From contig CAJSZQ010000006.1 in NCBI GenBank assembly GCA_910574185.1, positions 92,057 through 156,056 on the forward strand: a DNA stretch of 64,000 nucleotides, in the 5' to 3' direction. Source of the stretch: Lachnospiraceae bacterium. Lineage in GTDB: Bacteria; Bacillota; Clostridia; Lachnospirales; Lachnospiraceae. The notes beneath the pieces are model-generated. The model saw only the letters and a program-made list of their open reading frames with translations, ran no database searches and had not been told where the DNA came from. Shown piece after piece: positions 46,710 to 55,858 of this stretch; positions within the stretch are counted from its first letter, which is position 1; each line of letters begins with the position of its first letter. Position numbers and translations under genes: made by a program.

Positions 46710-47200
46710 TAAAGCGTCACCAGCATCCTTTCTTCTTTATCCTTCTGTGCCAGAATAGTTCCATGATCCTTGTACTTCTTTAAGATAAAATGAGTGGCCG
46801 TACCTACAACCTCGTCAATCGGCGACAGCTTCTCAGACACAAAGCGGGATACCTCCATCAGCGATTTCCCCTCAATTGTCACCAGAAAATCATACCCTCC
46901 CGAAATCAGTGAAATAGAGGAAACCTCCGGATAATTATAAATCCTCTCCGCAATCTTCTCAAACCCTCTTCCTCTCTGAGGCGTTACCCGGACCTCAATC
47001 AGCGCGTTCACCTGATCAACCCCAGCCTTGTCCCAGTCAATCATCGTATGATACCCACAGATAATCTTTTCTTTTTCCATAGCCGCAATTTCACGCTTCA
47101 CCGTATCCTCATCCGTCCCCAAAAGAACCGCCAGCTCTCCCACGTCAACCTTGCAGTTTCTTTCCATATAATTCAATATCTGTCGTCTCGTAACTTCCAT
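46709..47200 (-). CDS. Lrp/AsnC-family transcriptional regulator
   Basis: 163 residues. N-terminal helix-turn-helix (CKVDVGELAVLLGTDEDTVK) and C-terminal amino-acid-sensing RAM domain (GFEKIAERIYNYPEVSSISL, SGGYDFLVTIEGKSL). AGGATAAGG precedes the ATG. Co-transcribed with the aminotransferase by one-base overlap; it probably senses an amino acid related to that enzyme. Confidence 0.9.
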   Translation of the reverse strand: MEVTRRQILNYMERNCKVDVGELAVLLGTDEDTVKREIAAMEKEKIICGYHTMIDWDKAGVDQVNALIEVRVTPQRGRGFEKIAERIYNYPEVSSISLISGGYDFLVTIEGKSLMEVSRFVSEKLSPIDEVVGTATHFILKKYKDHGTILAQKDKEERMLVTL

Positions 47201-47343
47201 TCCTTATCCTCTCCTTATATTTTTATCTATAATCCACAATGCCATTTCCGGCGCAGATTATCCCTTTCATTCAAATCAGCTCCCAGACTTCAAACCCGCT
47301 TCCTCCTCGCACGTTCTCTTCTGCTTTCTCCAACACAGTTCGC

Positions 47344-47555
47344 ATTCCGTCTTGGGGAACGATTCAGGGAAACGCTCTTGCTTACACAAAGCATTACAGG
47401 ACGCTTTTAGCAGAGGTGAAATCCACTGCTTACTGAGACTTGAATGTACAGGCATTCCTGTACATTCTAGCCGAAGTTAGCAGTTAGTTCAACGACGCGT
47501 TGCCCAGCTTTGCGTAAGCAAGGACGTTTCCCTGAACCGTTCCCCAAGATGGAGT
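47344..47555. repeat. Large imperfect inverted repeat with an internal 11-bp hairpin
   Basis: Arms of about 49 bp (47344-47392 and 47507-47555) pair: CTTGGGGAACGATTCAGGGA against the complement of TCCCTGAACCGTTCCCCAAG. The middle holds the perfect stem GAATGTACAGG...CCTGTACATTC. No gene fits the stretch 47201-47574. It resembles the other palindromic elements in size (212 bp) but has different ends and no clear target duplication. Confidence 0.6.
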
Positions 47556-47574
47556 ACAACCCCCACCATCAACC

Positions 47575-48498
47575 TCAAAAAATCTTCATCAATTCATCCG
47601 CCCCCGGCCTGTCAATATACCGAACATCCTCCCCATTATGCATCACCTTATCATTACCGTCGGTAAGACGCCCGATTACAACCGCCGCTATCCCTTTCTG
47701 ACGAAGCTTCTCTGCCGCAGCCTCTCCATGCTCCGCCAGCATCAGAAAACTCCCGCCGGAAGTAAGCTGATAAGGATTTAGTCGGAAATGTTCGCACACC
47801 TCGATGGTCTCCTGCCGAATGGAAATCTTCTTCATATCCAGACTCATCCCCATTCCCGTCTCTTCCGATAGCCTCCACAAAGCCGCTAATATCCCTCCCT
47901 CGGTAATCTGACGCACAAGAAATATCTCTGCGTCCTGCGCAGCCCTTATTTTCCCAAGTCCACATATCTCACTGTCAAAAGCTTTCATCTGACGGATAAA
48001 TGTTGGGGTAAATCGGTCTCTTAGTTCATGCTCCCGCTCCCCGATAATCCGGAGCATCCCCTCCAGCCCAATCCAGCCTGTCAGCAGAATGTCCCGACCA
48101 TCTCCCGCATTGAAAGAAACGCTTTCTATGCCTTCCTTTCTGCTCGCAGTTCCCGCTGCCATTATCCTCACTGCCGGCACTCGAATCGCTGTCTGGATAC
48201 CTCCCCGTATTTGAATATCTTCTATAATAAAGCCTTCTTCAGAAAGCTTCTTTGCAGCCCGTTTCATATGATTTCTGACAGAATTGATTCTGGACTTATC
48301 CATCTCCGCCGGAATGGAAATCCGGACCTCCACAGACGCTTTAGACACGCCAAGCGACGCCAGTTCATTTGCCTGCACAAACAGACCGTATGCTCCAGTA
48401 TCCCTCATACTTCCATAATAAGTTCCGGTACTGAAACACGCTGACCTCTCTGCTCCAGTATCCGCCCTATTGCTTCCATTCAATTCTAGCTGAATCAT
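47575..48498 (-). CDS. AIR synthase/HypE-like ATP-binding protein
   Basis: 307 residues. The two-domain layout of the PurM/HypE superfamily is suggested by the central VSFNAGDGRDILLTGWIGLE and the C-terminal ITEGGILAALWRLSEETGMG with TSGGSFLMLAEHGEAAAEKL. The substrate is not evident; no hyp or pur genes are adjacent. ATGA overlap with the VanW gene upstream points to joint translation. Low similarity to named family members is expected. Confidence 0.7.
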   Translation of the reverse strand: MIQLELNGSNRADTGAERSACFSTGTYYGSMRDTGAYGLFVQANELASLGVSKASVEVRISIPAEMDKSRINSVRNHMKRAAKKLSEEGFIIEDIQIRGGIQTAIRVPAVRIMAAGTASRKEGIESVSFNAGDGRDILLTGWIGLEGMLRIIGEREHELRDRFTPTFIRQMKAFDSEICGLGKIRAAQDAEIFLVRQITEGGILAALWRLSEETGMGMSLDMKKISIRQETIEVCEHFRLNPYQLTSGGSFLMLAEHGEAAAEKLRQKGIAAVVIGRLTDGNDKVMHNGEDVRYIDRPGADELMKIF

Positions 48499-50105
48499 TC
48501 CTCCGTCTCCGTTTCCGTATCTTCTGGTGTCTCTAAAGCCGCATCTCCCTCTGAGTTATCGCTGTTTTCACTGTTTTCTTCACCACTTTCGTTACCAACG
48601 CTGCTATAGCCGGCCTGAATGGCACTGCTGATTGCGTCTCCATTCTGACTTGCGATAGCCTCTTCTAATGCACTTACTGCCTCTGCGCTGCCGCCGGCGG
48701 TCCCCACTTCCACAATCTGGTCTGATTTGGCATAACTGCTGGTATTAAAAATATCCCGGCTGACTTCCGCACCATTTTCATAAACTACCTTCCACAGTCT
48801 GGCCTCCCGGCCCGTATGAGGACTTCCAGTATAGGCCATCTCGCCAAAGGGCCGATTTGAAACAGCCTTATAAGTAACGCCATAATTTTCGGTACTTAAC
48901 GTCTCGCTTTCAAATTGAATACTTCGATTCTCCGGTCTTGTCTCCTTACCATAAATCACTACCCGGAGCTGATTCGACGCATCAATTTCCCCAAAAATAT
49001 AAATCGGAGCAGCGTAAGGATTCTTAAACCGGAAGTCCATAACGCCGCCTGCAATCGCCGCGTCCCTTGAAGGCTCCACATAATCCACCGCCATAGAATG
49101 AGGATACCGTTCCACAATCTCCAGTTCCGCATAAATCGCCGCATTATAAAGAGTAGTAGATACCTGACAGATTCCACCGCCATAAGACGGAACCACCTGC
49201 CCGTTCTCATAAGCTGTGCCTTCTACATATCCATGGGCTTCATCATACGGAGCCGTAGCTCCATAAACCGACAATTCTTCCCCTGGTTTTAAAATGATGC
49301 CGTTCAGCTTCCCAACACCCGTTTTTAAATTCGTCCAGCGCTGTCCTCCTCCGGCATAAGTCGAATATGACCCAAGCTCATCGGTAACCTCCTCTAAATC
49401 TGCTCGCACAAGCTCCGGTTTTTCCCGGGTAACGATAAGCTCCAGGCCGAATGCTTCATGCTTCCATTTCCCATTCAGGAACTCAGTAATACTCTGAAGC
49501 ATTCCCTTCTCATCGATGGTTTCGCCTTCCTTTTCATCCACAACATTCAAAGTCCCATCTTCACTTCTGGTAATATACGCGTCCTCCGATCCCTGAAGAA
49601 GCGGCGCTGCCTTCTCCTTTAGAAGACTCGCCGTCTCCTCTTCCTTTACTGTATACTTCTCCTTTAGAACATATGCTTCCGTTTCCAGTTTCTTCATCTG
49701 CCGGTAACGCTGCCACACACTTCCGCTTTTCCCATAACTTACCGCTTTCTTTACCAGCTTATCAATATCCGGACTGTCAAACCCAAATTCCTTCAGAGCT
49801 GCTTCTATATTGTGTTCCCGGAACTTTAAGGTCACCATAAGTTCTCCATCTTTGACAAGCTGCATACGAAGCGCCTCTGCCGCCTGCTTCTTTGTCATAC
49901 CAGACACATCCATGGTTCCAATAAAAACATTCCTGCAAATAGCGTCTTCTTCCGTCTTTCCCACATAATTACTCAGCGCCAGATAGACGCCGCCAAACAC
50001 GATAACAAATGCAGCCAATACAAATAGAATCGCCCTCTTTAGCCTTTTTTCGCGGCGTTTTACTGTCTGTTTTTGGCTGTTTCTATGCTTCTTTATCGAC
50101 GCCAT
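48495..50105 (-). CDS. VanW-family cell-wall protein (YoaR-like)
   Basis: 536 residues. A basic N-terminus is followed by one membrane anchor at about 24-46. Two YoaR-type PG-binding repeats lie at 60-230. The VanW domain has SYGGGICQVSTTLYNAA and VDYVEPSRDAAIAGG, then G5-like sheets. The C-terminal ~60 residues are low complexity and acidic (EEDSEN/ETETEE-rich). An extracellular role in peptidoglycan is inferred. The function of VanW in vancomycin resistance is unproven. Confidence 0.85.
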   Translation of the reverse strand: MASIKKHRNSQKQTVKRREKRLKRAILFVLAAFVIVFGGVYLALSNYVGKTEEDAICRNVFIGTMDVSGMTKKQAAEALRMQLVKDGELMVTLKFREHNIEAALKEFGFDSPDIDKLVKKAVSYGKSGSVWQRYRQMKKLETEAYVLKEKYTVKEEETASLLKEKAAPLLQGSEDAYITRSEDGTLNVVDEKEGETIDEKGMLQSITEFLNGKWKHEAFGLELIVTREKPELVRADLEEVTDELGSYSTYAGGGQRWTNLKTGVGKLNGIILKPGEELSVYGATAPYDEAHGYVEGTAYENGQVVPSYGGGICQVSTTLYNAAIYAELEIVERYPHSMAVDYVEPSRDAAIAGGVMDFRFKNPYAAPIYIFGEIDASNQLRVVIYGKETRPENRSIQFESETLSTENYGVTYKAVSNRPFGEMAYTGSPHTGREARLWKVVYENGAEVSRDIFNTSSYAKSDQIVEVGTAGGSAEAVSALEEAIASQNGDAISSAIQAGYSSVGNESGEENSENSDNSEGDAALETPEDTETETEE

Positions 50106-50127
50106 CTCCTCACTCCTTACTCTGATT

Positions 50128-50232
50128 CTATCCCATCATTGCCGGCAGCACTGCCGTCACAATCATTGCAGCCACGATGACGATAATCACAATCGCCATA
50201 ATTCTTCTTGTCTTTTTGTTATGAAAATTCAT
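50128..50232 (-). CDS. 34-residue single-pass membrane peptide
   Basis: MNFHNKKTRRIMAIVIIVIV continues AAMIVTAVLPAMMG. A strong AGAGGGAA site before the ATG at 50232 decides the start inside a longer frame. It resembles the DUF4044-type mini membrane proteins common in Firmicutes. It lies between the radical SAM gene and the VanW gene and may be co-transcribed. Function unknown. Confidence 0.65.
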   Translation of the reverse strand: MNFHNKKTRRIMAIVIIVIVAAMIVTAVLPAMMG

Positions 50233-50278
50233 ATTCTTCCCTCTCTTTATGCATATCGTTCTTTTTATCATAACGGTT

Positions 50279-52036
50279 TTATCCTTCTTTTTCAATAACA
50301 ATTGCAATTGCCTGCCCATTCAACGCACTTCTCCTGCTATAGTCAAACAGAATCGTTTTTCCAAAACATCGGAAATGTTCTAAATGTGTCATCTTCCTTA
50401 GCTGGTTTCTGTCATATCCTTCATATCCAGGCAGGTACCTGTGTTCCCTGCTTTCTTTTCCGTAAAACTCCCGCAACTCTTCTTTTTTCATTTGGTATTC
50501 CCCTGCAAATGCAGGACGATTTTTTGCATTTTCTCGAAGATAATAATCATAGGTGAGAAGTTCCCTAATCTGCTCCCCTTCATCCGGCATCACCTCCATT
50601 GCAAACGTCAATAAAATATCATACCGCGCCGCCCTGGCATGACTAACCCGATGAAACCCATGTATTTCATAATATTCAGCCAGTCTTTCATACATGCTGA
50701 ACGCATCCGAAAATCCTTTCTCCAGAACCGGTAAAGTTTCTGCAAATTGCCCGCTGTTGTAATACACTTCAACCATCTCTTCTACCGCTTTCAGCCGCAG
50801 CACATCCTCGTATGATAACCATCTGGTATACAACGCTTCATAAGGCGGTTCGCTTTTGCTCACCAGTCCGTAACTTTCCTTATTTTCACTCATAAAAGAA
50901 CCCTTCAGCACCTTCAAAAAGCCAAGCTGAAGCTGCTCTGGCCGAAGCTCGTAAACAGCATTAAAACTTCGTCGGAAACTATCCACATTCTCAAAAGGCA
51001 GCCCGGCAATCAAATCCAGATGCTGGTGTACATTGCCATTGCTCTGGATTCGCTTCACATTTGCCGCTACCCTTGCAAAGTCCATCTCCCTGCGTATCTC
51101 TTTTACCGTTTCCGGATTCACAGACTGCACCCCGATTTCAAGCTGTATCAATCCCGGACGCATGCGACTGATTAACTGCAGTTCTTCCTCATTTAACAAA
51201 TCTGCGGCAATCTCAAAATGAAAATTTGTAATTCCTCTGTCATGTTCCAGAATATACCTCCACACCTCCATTGCATGCCGATGATTACAGTTAAATGTAC
51301 GGTCGACAAATTTCACCTGAGGTACTTCGCAGTCAATAAAAAACTGAAGTTCCCGTTTCACAAGCTGAAGGTCTCTAAACCGCAGCTTCTTGTCTAATGA
51401 CGACAAACAATAACTGCACTGAAAAGGGCAGCCTCTGCTGCTCTCATAATATATGATTCTGTGTTCAAAATCTGTCATATCCTGGTAGATAAAAGGAACT
51501 TTATTCAAATCCATCACATGCCGCCATGGATTCACGCGGATATCCCCCTTGCTGTCCCTGTAAGTAATTCCGGAAATCTCTTCTAACGGCTCTCCCGATG
51601 TCAGACAGGCAAAGGTCTCCTCTCCCTCACCCTTCATAACGCCGGAAATCTCCGGAAGCCGCTCCAGCACAGCCTCGGCATCATAAGATACCTCTGGTCC
51701 TCCAAGCCAGATTATCGTCTGCGGCAACACTTTGCGAATCTCCCTCACAATTCTCTCTATGCAGGAAATGTTCCAGATATAACAGGAAAAACATAACATA
51801 TCCGGCGCATGCTTATAAATATCCCGCAGAATATCATCCTCCTGTTGATTAATCGTATACTCCGCAATCACAATCTCCGGAAAATCTGCAGATTCCTTTT
51901 CCCCACATTTGCCAACAGATACCGGCTGCCGCTCATTCTGGGTATGCAAAAAAGACTGCGCATAAGCTCTTAAACTATACACAGCCGGATTAGAATGTAT
52001 ATATTTTGCATTAACGGCGATAAGTAAAATCTTCAT
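50279..52036 (-). CDS. B12-binding radical SAM protein (DUF4080-type)
   Basis: 585 residues. The N-terminal cobalamin-binding-like Rossmann domain (MKILLIAVNAKYIHSNPAVY) is followed by the radical SAM core with CPFQCSYC cluster motif in YESSRGCPFQCSYCLSSLDK. TIM-barrel strands follow, including QLEIGVQSVNPETVK and HLDLIAGLPFENVDSF. The C-terminal ~150 residues (DUF4080-like) have no known activity. Probable anaerobic radical chemistry on an unknown substrate. Confidence 0.88.
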   Translation of the reverse strand: MKILLIAVNAKYIHSNPAVYSLRAYAQSFLHTQNERQPVSVGKCGEKESADFPEIVIAEYTINQQEDDILRDIYKHAPDMLCFSCYIWNISCIERIVREIRKVLPQTIIWLGGPEVSYDAEAVLERLPEISGVMKGEGEETFACLTSGEPLEEISGITYRDSKGDIRVNPWRHVMDLNKVPFIYQDMTDFEHRIIYYESSRGCPFQCSYCLSSLDKKLRFRDLQLVKRELQFFIDCEVPQVKFVDRTFNCNHRHAMEVWRYILEHDRGITNFHFEIAADLLNEEELQLISRMRPGLIQLEIGVQSVNPETVKEIRREMDFARVAANVKRIQSNGNVHQHLDLIAGLPFENVDSFRRSFNAVYELRPEQLQLGFLKVLKGSFMSENKESYGLVSKSEPPYEALYTRWLSYEDVLRLKAVEEMVEVYYNSGQFAETLPVLEKGFSDAFSMYERLAEYYEIHGFHRVSHARAARYDILLTFAMEVMPDEGEQIRELLTYDYYLRENAKNRPAFAGEYQMKKEELREFYGKESREHRYLPGYEGYDRNQLRKMTHLEHFRCFGKTILFDYSRRSALNGQAIAIVIEKEG

Positions 52037-52074
52037 AATAGCAACATTCTACAATAGTTCCTGAGGATTGGCAA

Positions 52075-52124
52075 GCTACAGTTCACACTCATAAGCTCCC
52101 GGCAGGTGATGTGTGAACAGTAAC
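52075..52124. mobile_element. Short palindromic MITE derivative
   Basis: GCTACAGTTCACAC...GTGTGAACAGTAAC: the two ends of the MITE family joined by only ~22 bases, forming a 50-bp hairpin. It lies just upstream of the radical SAM gene. No direct flanking repeat is recognised. Confidence 0.5.
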
Positions 52125-52246
52125 GGTTGTCAGGGCACATTTTTGATTTTAGAAAAACATGCGCTTTAATTCCATGAACTATGTGATAGAATAATTATGT
52201 GATACTTTGGAATATACCGGCAGGAAAGGAGATGGTCTGAGAAAAT

Positions 52247-52431
52247 TATACCCTCCGGGCACACCTAATGGCCATCCGGCCGTTTCATAAGGTATACCCT
52301 CCGGGCACACCTAATGGCCATTCGGCCGTTTCATAAGGTATACCCTCCGGGTACCCCATTATGGCCATTCGGCCGTTTCATAAGGTATACCCTCCGGGCA
52401 CGCCTAATGGCCATTCGGCCGTTTCATAAGG
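52247..52431. repeat. Tandem repeat array, four units of 46-47 bp
   Basis: The unit begins TATACCCTCCGGGCACACCT and ends CCGTTTCATAAGG. Copies start at 52247, 52293, 52339 and 52386; the third is one base longer. Reading frames through it are chance products. The start TATACCC..GGGCA is related to the other array at 60560. The 52125-52645 stretch holds nothing else besides a leader for the next gene. Confidence 0.9.
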
Positions 52432-52645
52432 TTTATGTCTCTTTAAATTTTTTATGGAAGGGGTTGATCGTTCATTCTTTAAAAGCAATCGCATAGCAGT
52501 TGTATAAAAGAGAAAGGAATACAGGATTGCAGAAGTCTGTTTATTGCTATGGACTCTTTTTGATAATATGCATAAGGGAATAGCATCGGTTATGAACGAC
52601 AGATTAACCGAAGCAGGATTGGCAATCCCTATATAGGTGGATTTT

Positions 52646-52966
52646 ATGGATTATATACGTGCGACAGATATTTTGCCGCAGGAATTAATCAAGCAATTGC
52701 AGCAGTATGTAGACGGCGCTATGCTCTATGTCCCCAAAAAAATAGAGGAAAAGAAAGCGTGGGGCGAGCAGACGACGACAAAGGCGTCTCTTGCGAAAAG
52801 AAACGCCCGGATTTACATGGAATTTATGAACGGAAAATCCGTACAGATACTTGCGGATGAATATTTTCTGGCCAAAAAAAGTATTCAGCGGATTATCCGG
52901 CAGGAAAAATCAAAACAGCAAAATAAAGCCGACTCGTTAATAACTTCCCGGAGTCTCGTCAAATGA
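52646..52966 (+). CDS. Mor/CD3324-like small DNA-binding protein
   Basis: 106 residues from the ATG at 52646, five bases after AGGTGG. It has YIRATDILPQELIKQLQQYV, Lys/Trp-rich KKIEEKKAWGEQTTT, and a C-terminal helix-turn-helix (SVQILADEYFLAKKSIQRII). This is the architecture of Mor-type activators without the phage context. Upstream is the 46-bp tandem repeat, downstream the insertion sequence. Confidence 0.75.
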   Translation: MDYIRATDILPQELIKQLQQYVDGAMLYVPKKIEEKKAWGEQTTTKASLAKRNARIYMEFMNGKSVQILADEYFLAKKSIQRIIRQEKSKQQNKADSLITSRSLVK

Positions 52967-53141
52967 GATTCCAGCCGGAAATAGACAGCGGAATATCGTA
53001 CAGGATAAGAACCTTGCGAGATTTCAAAGCAGGCAGGAACACCGCACAAAAAAGGGCCTCTGGCTCATAAAAGCGAGTGATTTTTTGATTAGGAGTTATC
53101 TTATAAAACGCGAACTTATGATTCCGAGAAGTTATGTTATG

Positions 53142-55062
53142 GGTAGTGTCAAGTAATTTATGAAAAACTGAGCTGCAAAAAACAGGCTCAAATGAACCTT
53201 GAAAACTGTAGATATCGACTCCGAAAAGCTCTCCGAGGGCTTAGGGCGTTGCCCTAAGAACCCACAAGGGACCAATCCCTTGACCCGGTTTCGGGCTTTG
53301 CCCGAACCCATCCTCGCCGGAAGGCAAGAAAAGGGCGCAATGGCCCCTTTTCTGACAGACAGGATCATCCGTGAGCCTTATGTCAATAGACTTTCGCGGC
53401 ATATCCTCACCGCCTGACGGCGGCTGCGGTATTCCACGGTTCTATTGACAACAGCTCCGCTCCGGCGCAGAGCCGCCGTTTTTCTGCTGGTTCAGGATGG
53501 TCTGCTGGCCAAGGAAGATGAGAAGCTGCCATTTTCCAGGCATGTTGTCAGCGCCCCGCAGCATTTCTACTTCGTTAAGAACTTTGTAGTTCTTGTGTTT
53601 ATGCGGACGGAGAAAGTTATAGTATGCGACCCAGAGGGCAAGGTCATAGTTGGCACCGTCGATGTGGTCAAAGCCGTTTGTGTGACGGTAAGATGCCTTA
53701 TAAGTACGGTTGAGCCGTTCAATCATCTGTTTGTAGGGACGGTGTTCTTTGGAAACAGCATCGTCGTTGGTAAGTCCAATCACCTGAGTGATTTTGAATG
53801 TAAAATCGTTTCCCAGCTTTTTTACAAATTCCATTGCAGCGAGCGGGTAGGCGCTGTAACCGTCAGCAATGAACTTAAAGTTTTCCGGCAGTTTTGCAAG
53901 TCCCCGGAAAGCCATACGCATAGCGAGGATACAGGGGCCGACACCACGGTTATCAGAGATCTGGTAGCCAATGATGGATCGGGATGCGGCATTCATAATG
54001 AGCCAGACATAGGATTTGATCCCACGGATTTTGATATAGGTTTCATCGGCAGTAAAAACAGGCCCTTTTTCGTAGGGGTATTGGTCAACAAAAGGTTTCA
54101 CGCAGATAGCTGCGGCCTTGCAGTAATTAGCGATCTGCTGGTGGGAAATGCCGATGTTGTACAGGTCTCTGAGAGCCTGGGAGGTTTTCCTAAGGGAGAG
54201 GCCAAGGTTGACGTGTAGGGTCAGGCACAAGGACATTACGTGGGCATTATGCTTGCTGAATTTCAGGGATGAAGCATTTTTAGGCAGGGTATTGAGATCC
54301 ATGCTGAAAAAATCCATCGTAAACTCACGGTAGATATAGTGGAGTTTATATTTATTTTTGCCGTAGTCCTGCCTGAGATCTTCTTTATCTACCTTTTTGA
54401 GGTTGTAGAGGTAAGAAGGACATTTGGGATTGATGCACTTATGGATGATAAAGTGTTTGCGCTCCTTCTTTGGGACCAGGGTATTGCCGCAGTGGGGACA
54501 GCGTAGTTTTACAGAGGAGAAGCGGCTTTCATCGGGTGAGAACCTTGCGCTGCAGACTTTGCAGAGAAGCTGTCCTTTGGAACCATTATTTTTATAAAGG
54601 AAAGGCTTCGGGGCACCACAGCGGGGGCAGGTACAGCTGTCCGGAATATCGCATTCTGACCGTCGGCTGACAGGGCGTATTTTCTTACCATAACGCTTTT
54701 CAAAGTAAGGGATGAGATCTTGATAAGTCCAGTCCTGCCGGAAGTCAGTGACAAGAGGGAGATCGTCAATTTTAAACTTCTGGTACTTTGGAGAATGGGA
54801 ATCATCAAAAGCCCACTGTTTCAGTGGGATATATCTGCAGATAAAATGAATCAGCCAGCAGTTTTGTTGGTAAAGAGATTGAATGAGAAAGAGTAAATAG
54901 GTAATAATATCCATAAGCAATGATTTTCCTTTCAGTGTTTGTGGGATGGTAATAGTATTGACACAAAAAAGGGAGGTCATTGCTTTTTTCTTTGAAAAAG
55001 TGGTGAAACCCTTGAAATAATAAGGTTTGTTAAAAAAATATGGTAGTTAACTTGACACTACC
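53142..55062. mobile_element. Complete insertion sequence, 1921 bp
   Basis: Both ends are GGTAGTGTCAAGT (53142-53154; inverted at 55050-55062). ATGTTATG is duplicated at 53134-53141 and 55063-55070, which fixes the boundaries. It carries one transposase gene (minus strand) and ~290 bases of hairpin-rich non-coding DNA at the left (53155-53441), including the inverted pair TGTCAATAGA/TCTATTGACA. The intact ends, gene and target duplication suggest recent insertion. It separated the gene at 55087 from its original upstream region. Confidence 0.95.
53442..54914 (-). CDS. DDE transposase with two zinc ribbons
   Basis: 490 residues from the ATG at 54914 (AGGA 12 bases before; the longer frame to 54980 lacks a site). 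Zinc ribbons: CPRCG with CKVC (96-121) and CPHCG with CINPKCP (139-165). The rve-like catalytic core has D290 (TADETYIKIRG), D351 (FIADGYSAYP) and E399 (QMIERLNRTYK). The DETY motif and 8-bp duplication resemble IS6-type elements, but the zinc-ribbon N-terminus and length differ. The family assignment is open. It moves the surrounding element. Confidence 0.9.
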   Translation of the reverse strand: MDIITYLLFLIQSLYQQNCWLIHFICRYIPLKQWAFDDSHSPKYQKFKIDDLPLVTDFRQDWTYQDLIPYFEKRYGKKIRPVSRRSECDIPDSCTCPRCGAPKPFLYKNNGSKGQLLCKVCSARFSPDESRFSSVKLRCPHCGNTLVPKKERKHFIIHKCINPKCPSYLYNLKKVDKEDLRQDYGKNKYKLHYIYREFTMDFFSMDLNTLPKNASSLKFSKHNAHVMSLCLTLHVNLGLSLRKTSQALRDLYNIGISHQQIANYCKAAAICVKPFVDQYPYEKGPVFTADETYIKIRGIKSYVWLIMNAASRSIIGYQISDNRGVGPCILAMRMAFRGLAKLPENFKFIADGYSAYPLAAMEFVKKLGNDFTFKITQVIGLTNDDAVSKEHRPYKQMIERLNRTYKASYRHTNGFDHIDGANYDLALWVAYYNFLRPHKHKNYKVLNEVEMLRGADNMPGKWQLLIFLGQQTILNQQKNGGSAPERSCCQ

Positions 55063-55086
55063 ATGTTATGTAAGGAGGATAAGACA

Positions 55087-55518
55087 ATGATAAACGGTAT
55101 TGGCAGAACACAGTCCAATCAATTTTCATACAACAGAAACGCAACGTCCATGCAGACAGACAAGCCAAGCTTTCAAAACCGTCTGATAGACGCACAATCC
55201 AACAGAGCGTTTAATGGATTAAATATTTTAGGTCCTTCTGCGCCAGACAAAGTAAAAAACGCCTGGATGAAGGCGGAAGAAGAAAGCGGCGTAAATGGCT
55301 ATGGAATGGATTCAGAAGGTAAGTTTAGCCAGATTACCGCACTGTTTGCCATGTCTGTCGAAAATATGGCGAACGGCAAAGGACAGGATATCTTGGGATG
55401 CACGGTGGATTCAGCAAAATCTACCGTCCAAAAAGCGCTTGACCGATTAGGAATCCCTCAGAATGATCTGGAAAAGAAAGAAAAATTTTTCTATGAAGCT
55501 TTTCTGCGCCTTTTATAA
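55087..55518 (+). CDS. Hypothetical protein downstream of the insertion sequence
   Basis: 143 residues from the ATG at 55087, seven bases after TAAGGAGGA. It starts MINGIGRTQSNQFSYNRN and is polar, with a central NGLNILGPSAPDKVKNAWMK. No domain recognised; weak similarity in style to flagellar or phage-linked proteins. The insertion sequence ends 24 bases before the start, so the native promoter is probably lost. A TTGAAA box at 55012 near the IS end might replace it. Confidence 0.6.
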   Translation: MINGIGRTQSNQFSYNRNATSMQTDKPSFQNRLIDAQSNRAFNGLNILGPSAPDKVKNAWMKAEEESGVNGYGMDSEGKFSQITALFAMSVENMANGKGQDILGCTVDSAKSTVQKALDRLGIPQNDLEKKEKFFYEAFLRLL

Positions 55519-55523
55519 TGCCC

Positions 55524-55552
55524 TTGACTTTTCCATGGAAACAGGCTACAAT
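55524..55552 (+). promoter_or_regulatory. Promoter of the SRP RNA gene
   Basis: TTGACT (55524-55529), 17-base spacer, TACAAT (55547-55552); transcription is expected to begin around 55559. Confidence 0.85.
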
Positions 55553-55558
55553 ATGTTT

Positions 55559-55818
55559 CGTGCAGCCGGGGTGGTAGCGGTACCTTGAACCTGCAATCCG
55601 CTATAGCAGGGGTGATATTGCGCAGAGGGCGTTTGCTGGTGAAGCTGCCCTTGATAAGTGGCGTTGATGCCTGGGTCTCACGCGACGGAAATCCGTGAAC
55701 CGTGTCAGGTCGGGAACGAAGCAGCACTAAGCAGAACCTTCCGGGTGCCGTGAGGGCGCCTGGGCTGAGTTAACTGTCAAGGTAACGTTCATTGGTTTAG
55801 TTCGAAGCGCAATGCACA
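55559..55818 (+). ncRNA. ffs: Signal recognition particle RNA, large Gram-positive type
   Basis: About 260 nt with the Alu-domain start GGTAGCGGTACC and the conserved helix-8 core GTGTCAGGTCGGGAACGAAG followed by CAGCACTAAGCAGAACC, then GCCTGGGCTGAGTTAACTG. GTGCA at the 5' end and TGCAC at the 3' end pair. The order matches Bacillus scRNA. It brings Ffh to ribosomes for membrane targeting. The neighbouring tadA is a usual companion in Firmicutes. The ends are estimated from pairing. Confidence 0.95.
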
Positions 55819-55858
55819 AAATAGAATTTTATGAGCCTTGCCCATAACTGACTTACAG

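Noticed and set aside
52314..52496. Repetitive small proteins in the tandem arrays (also 60578-60820)
   Set aside because: The frames only translate the 46- and 63-bp DNA repeats; no ribosome sites, and the unit of 46 bp is not a multiple of three.
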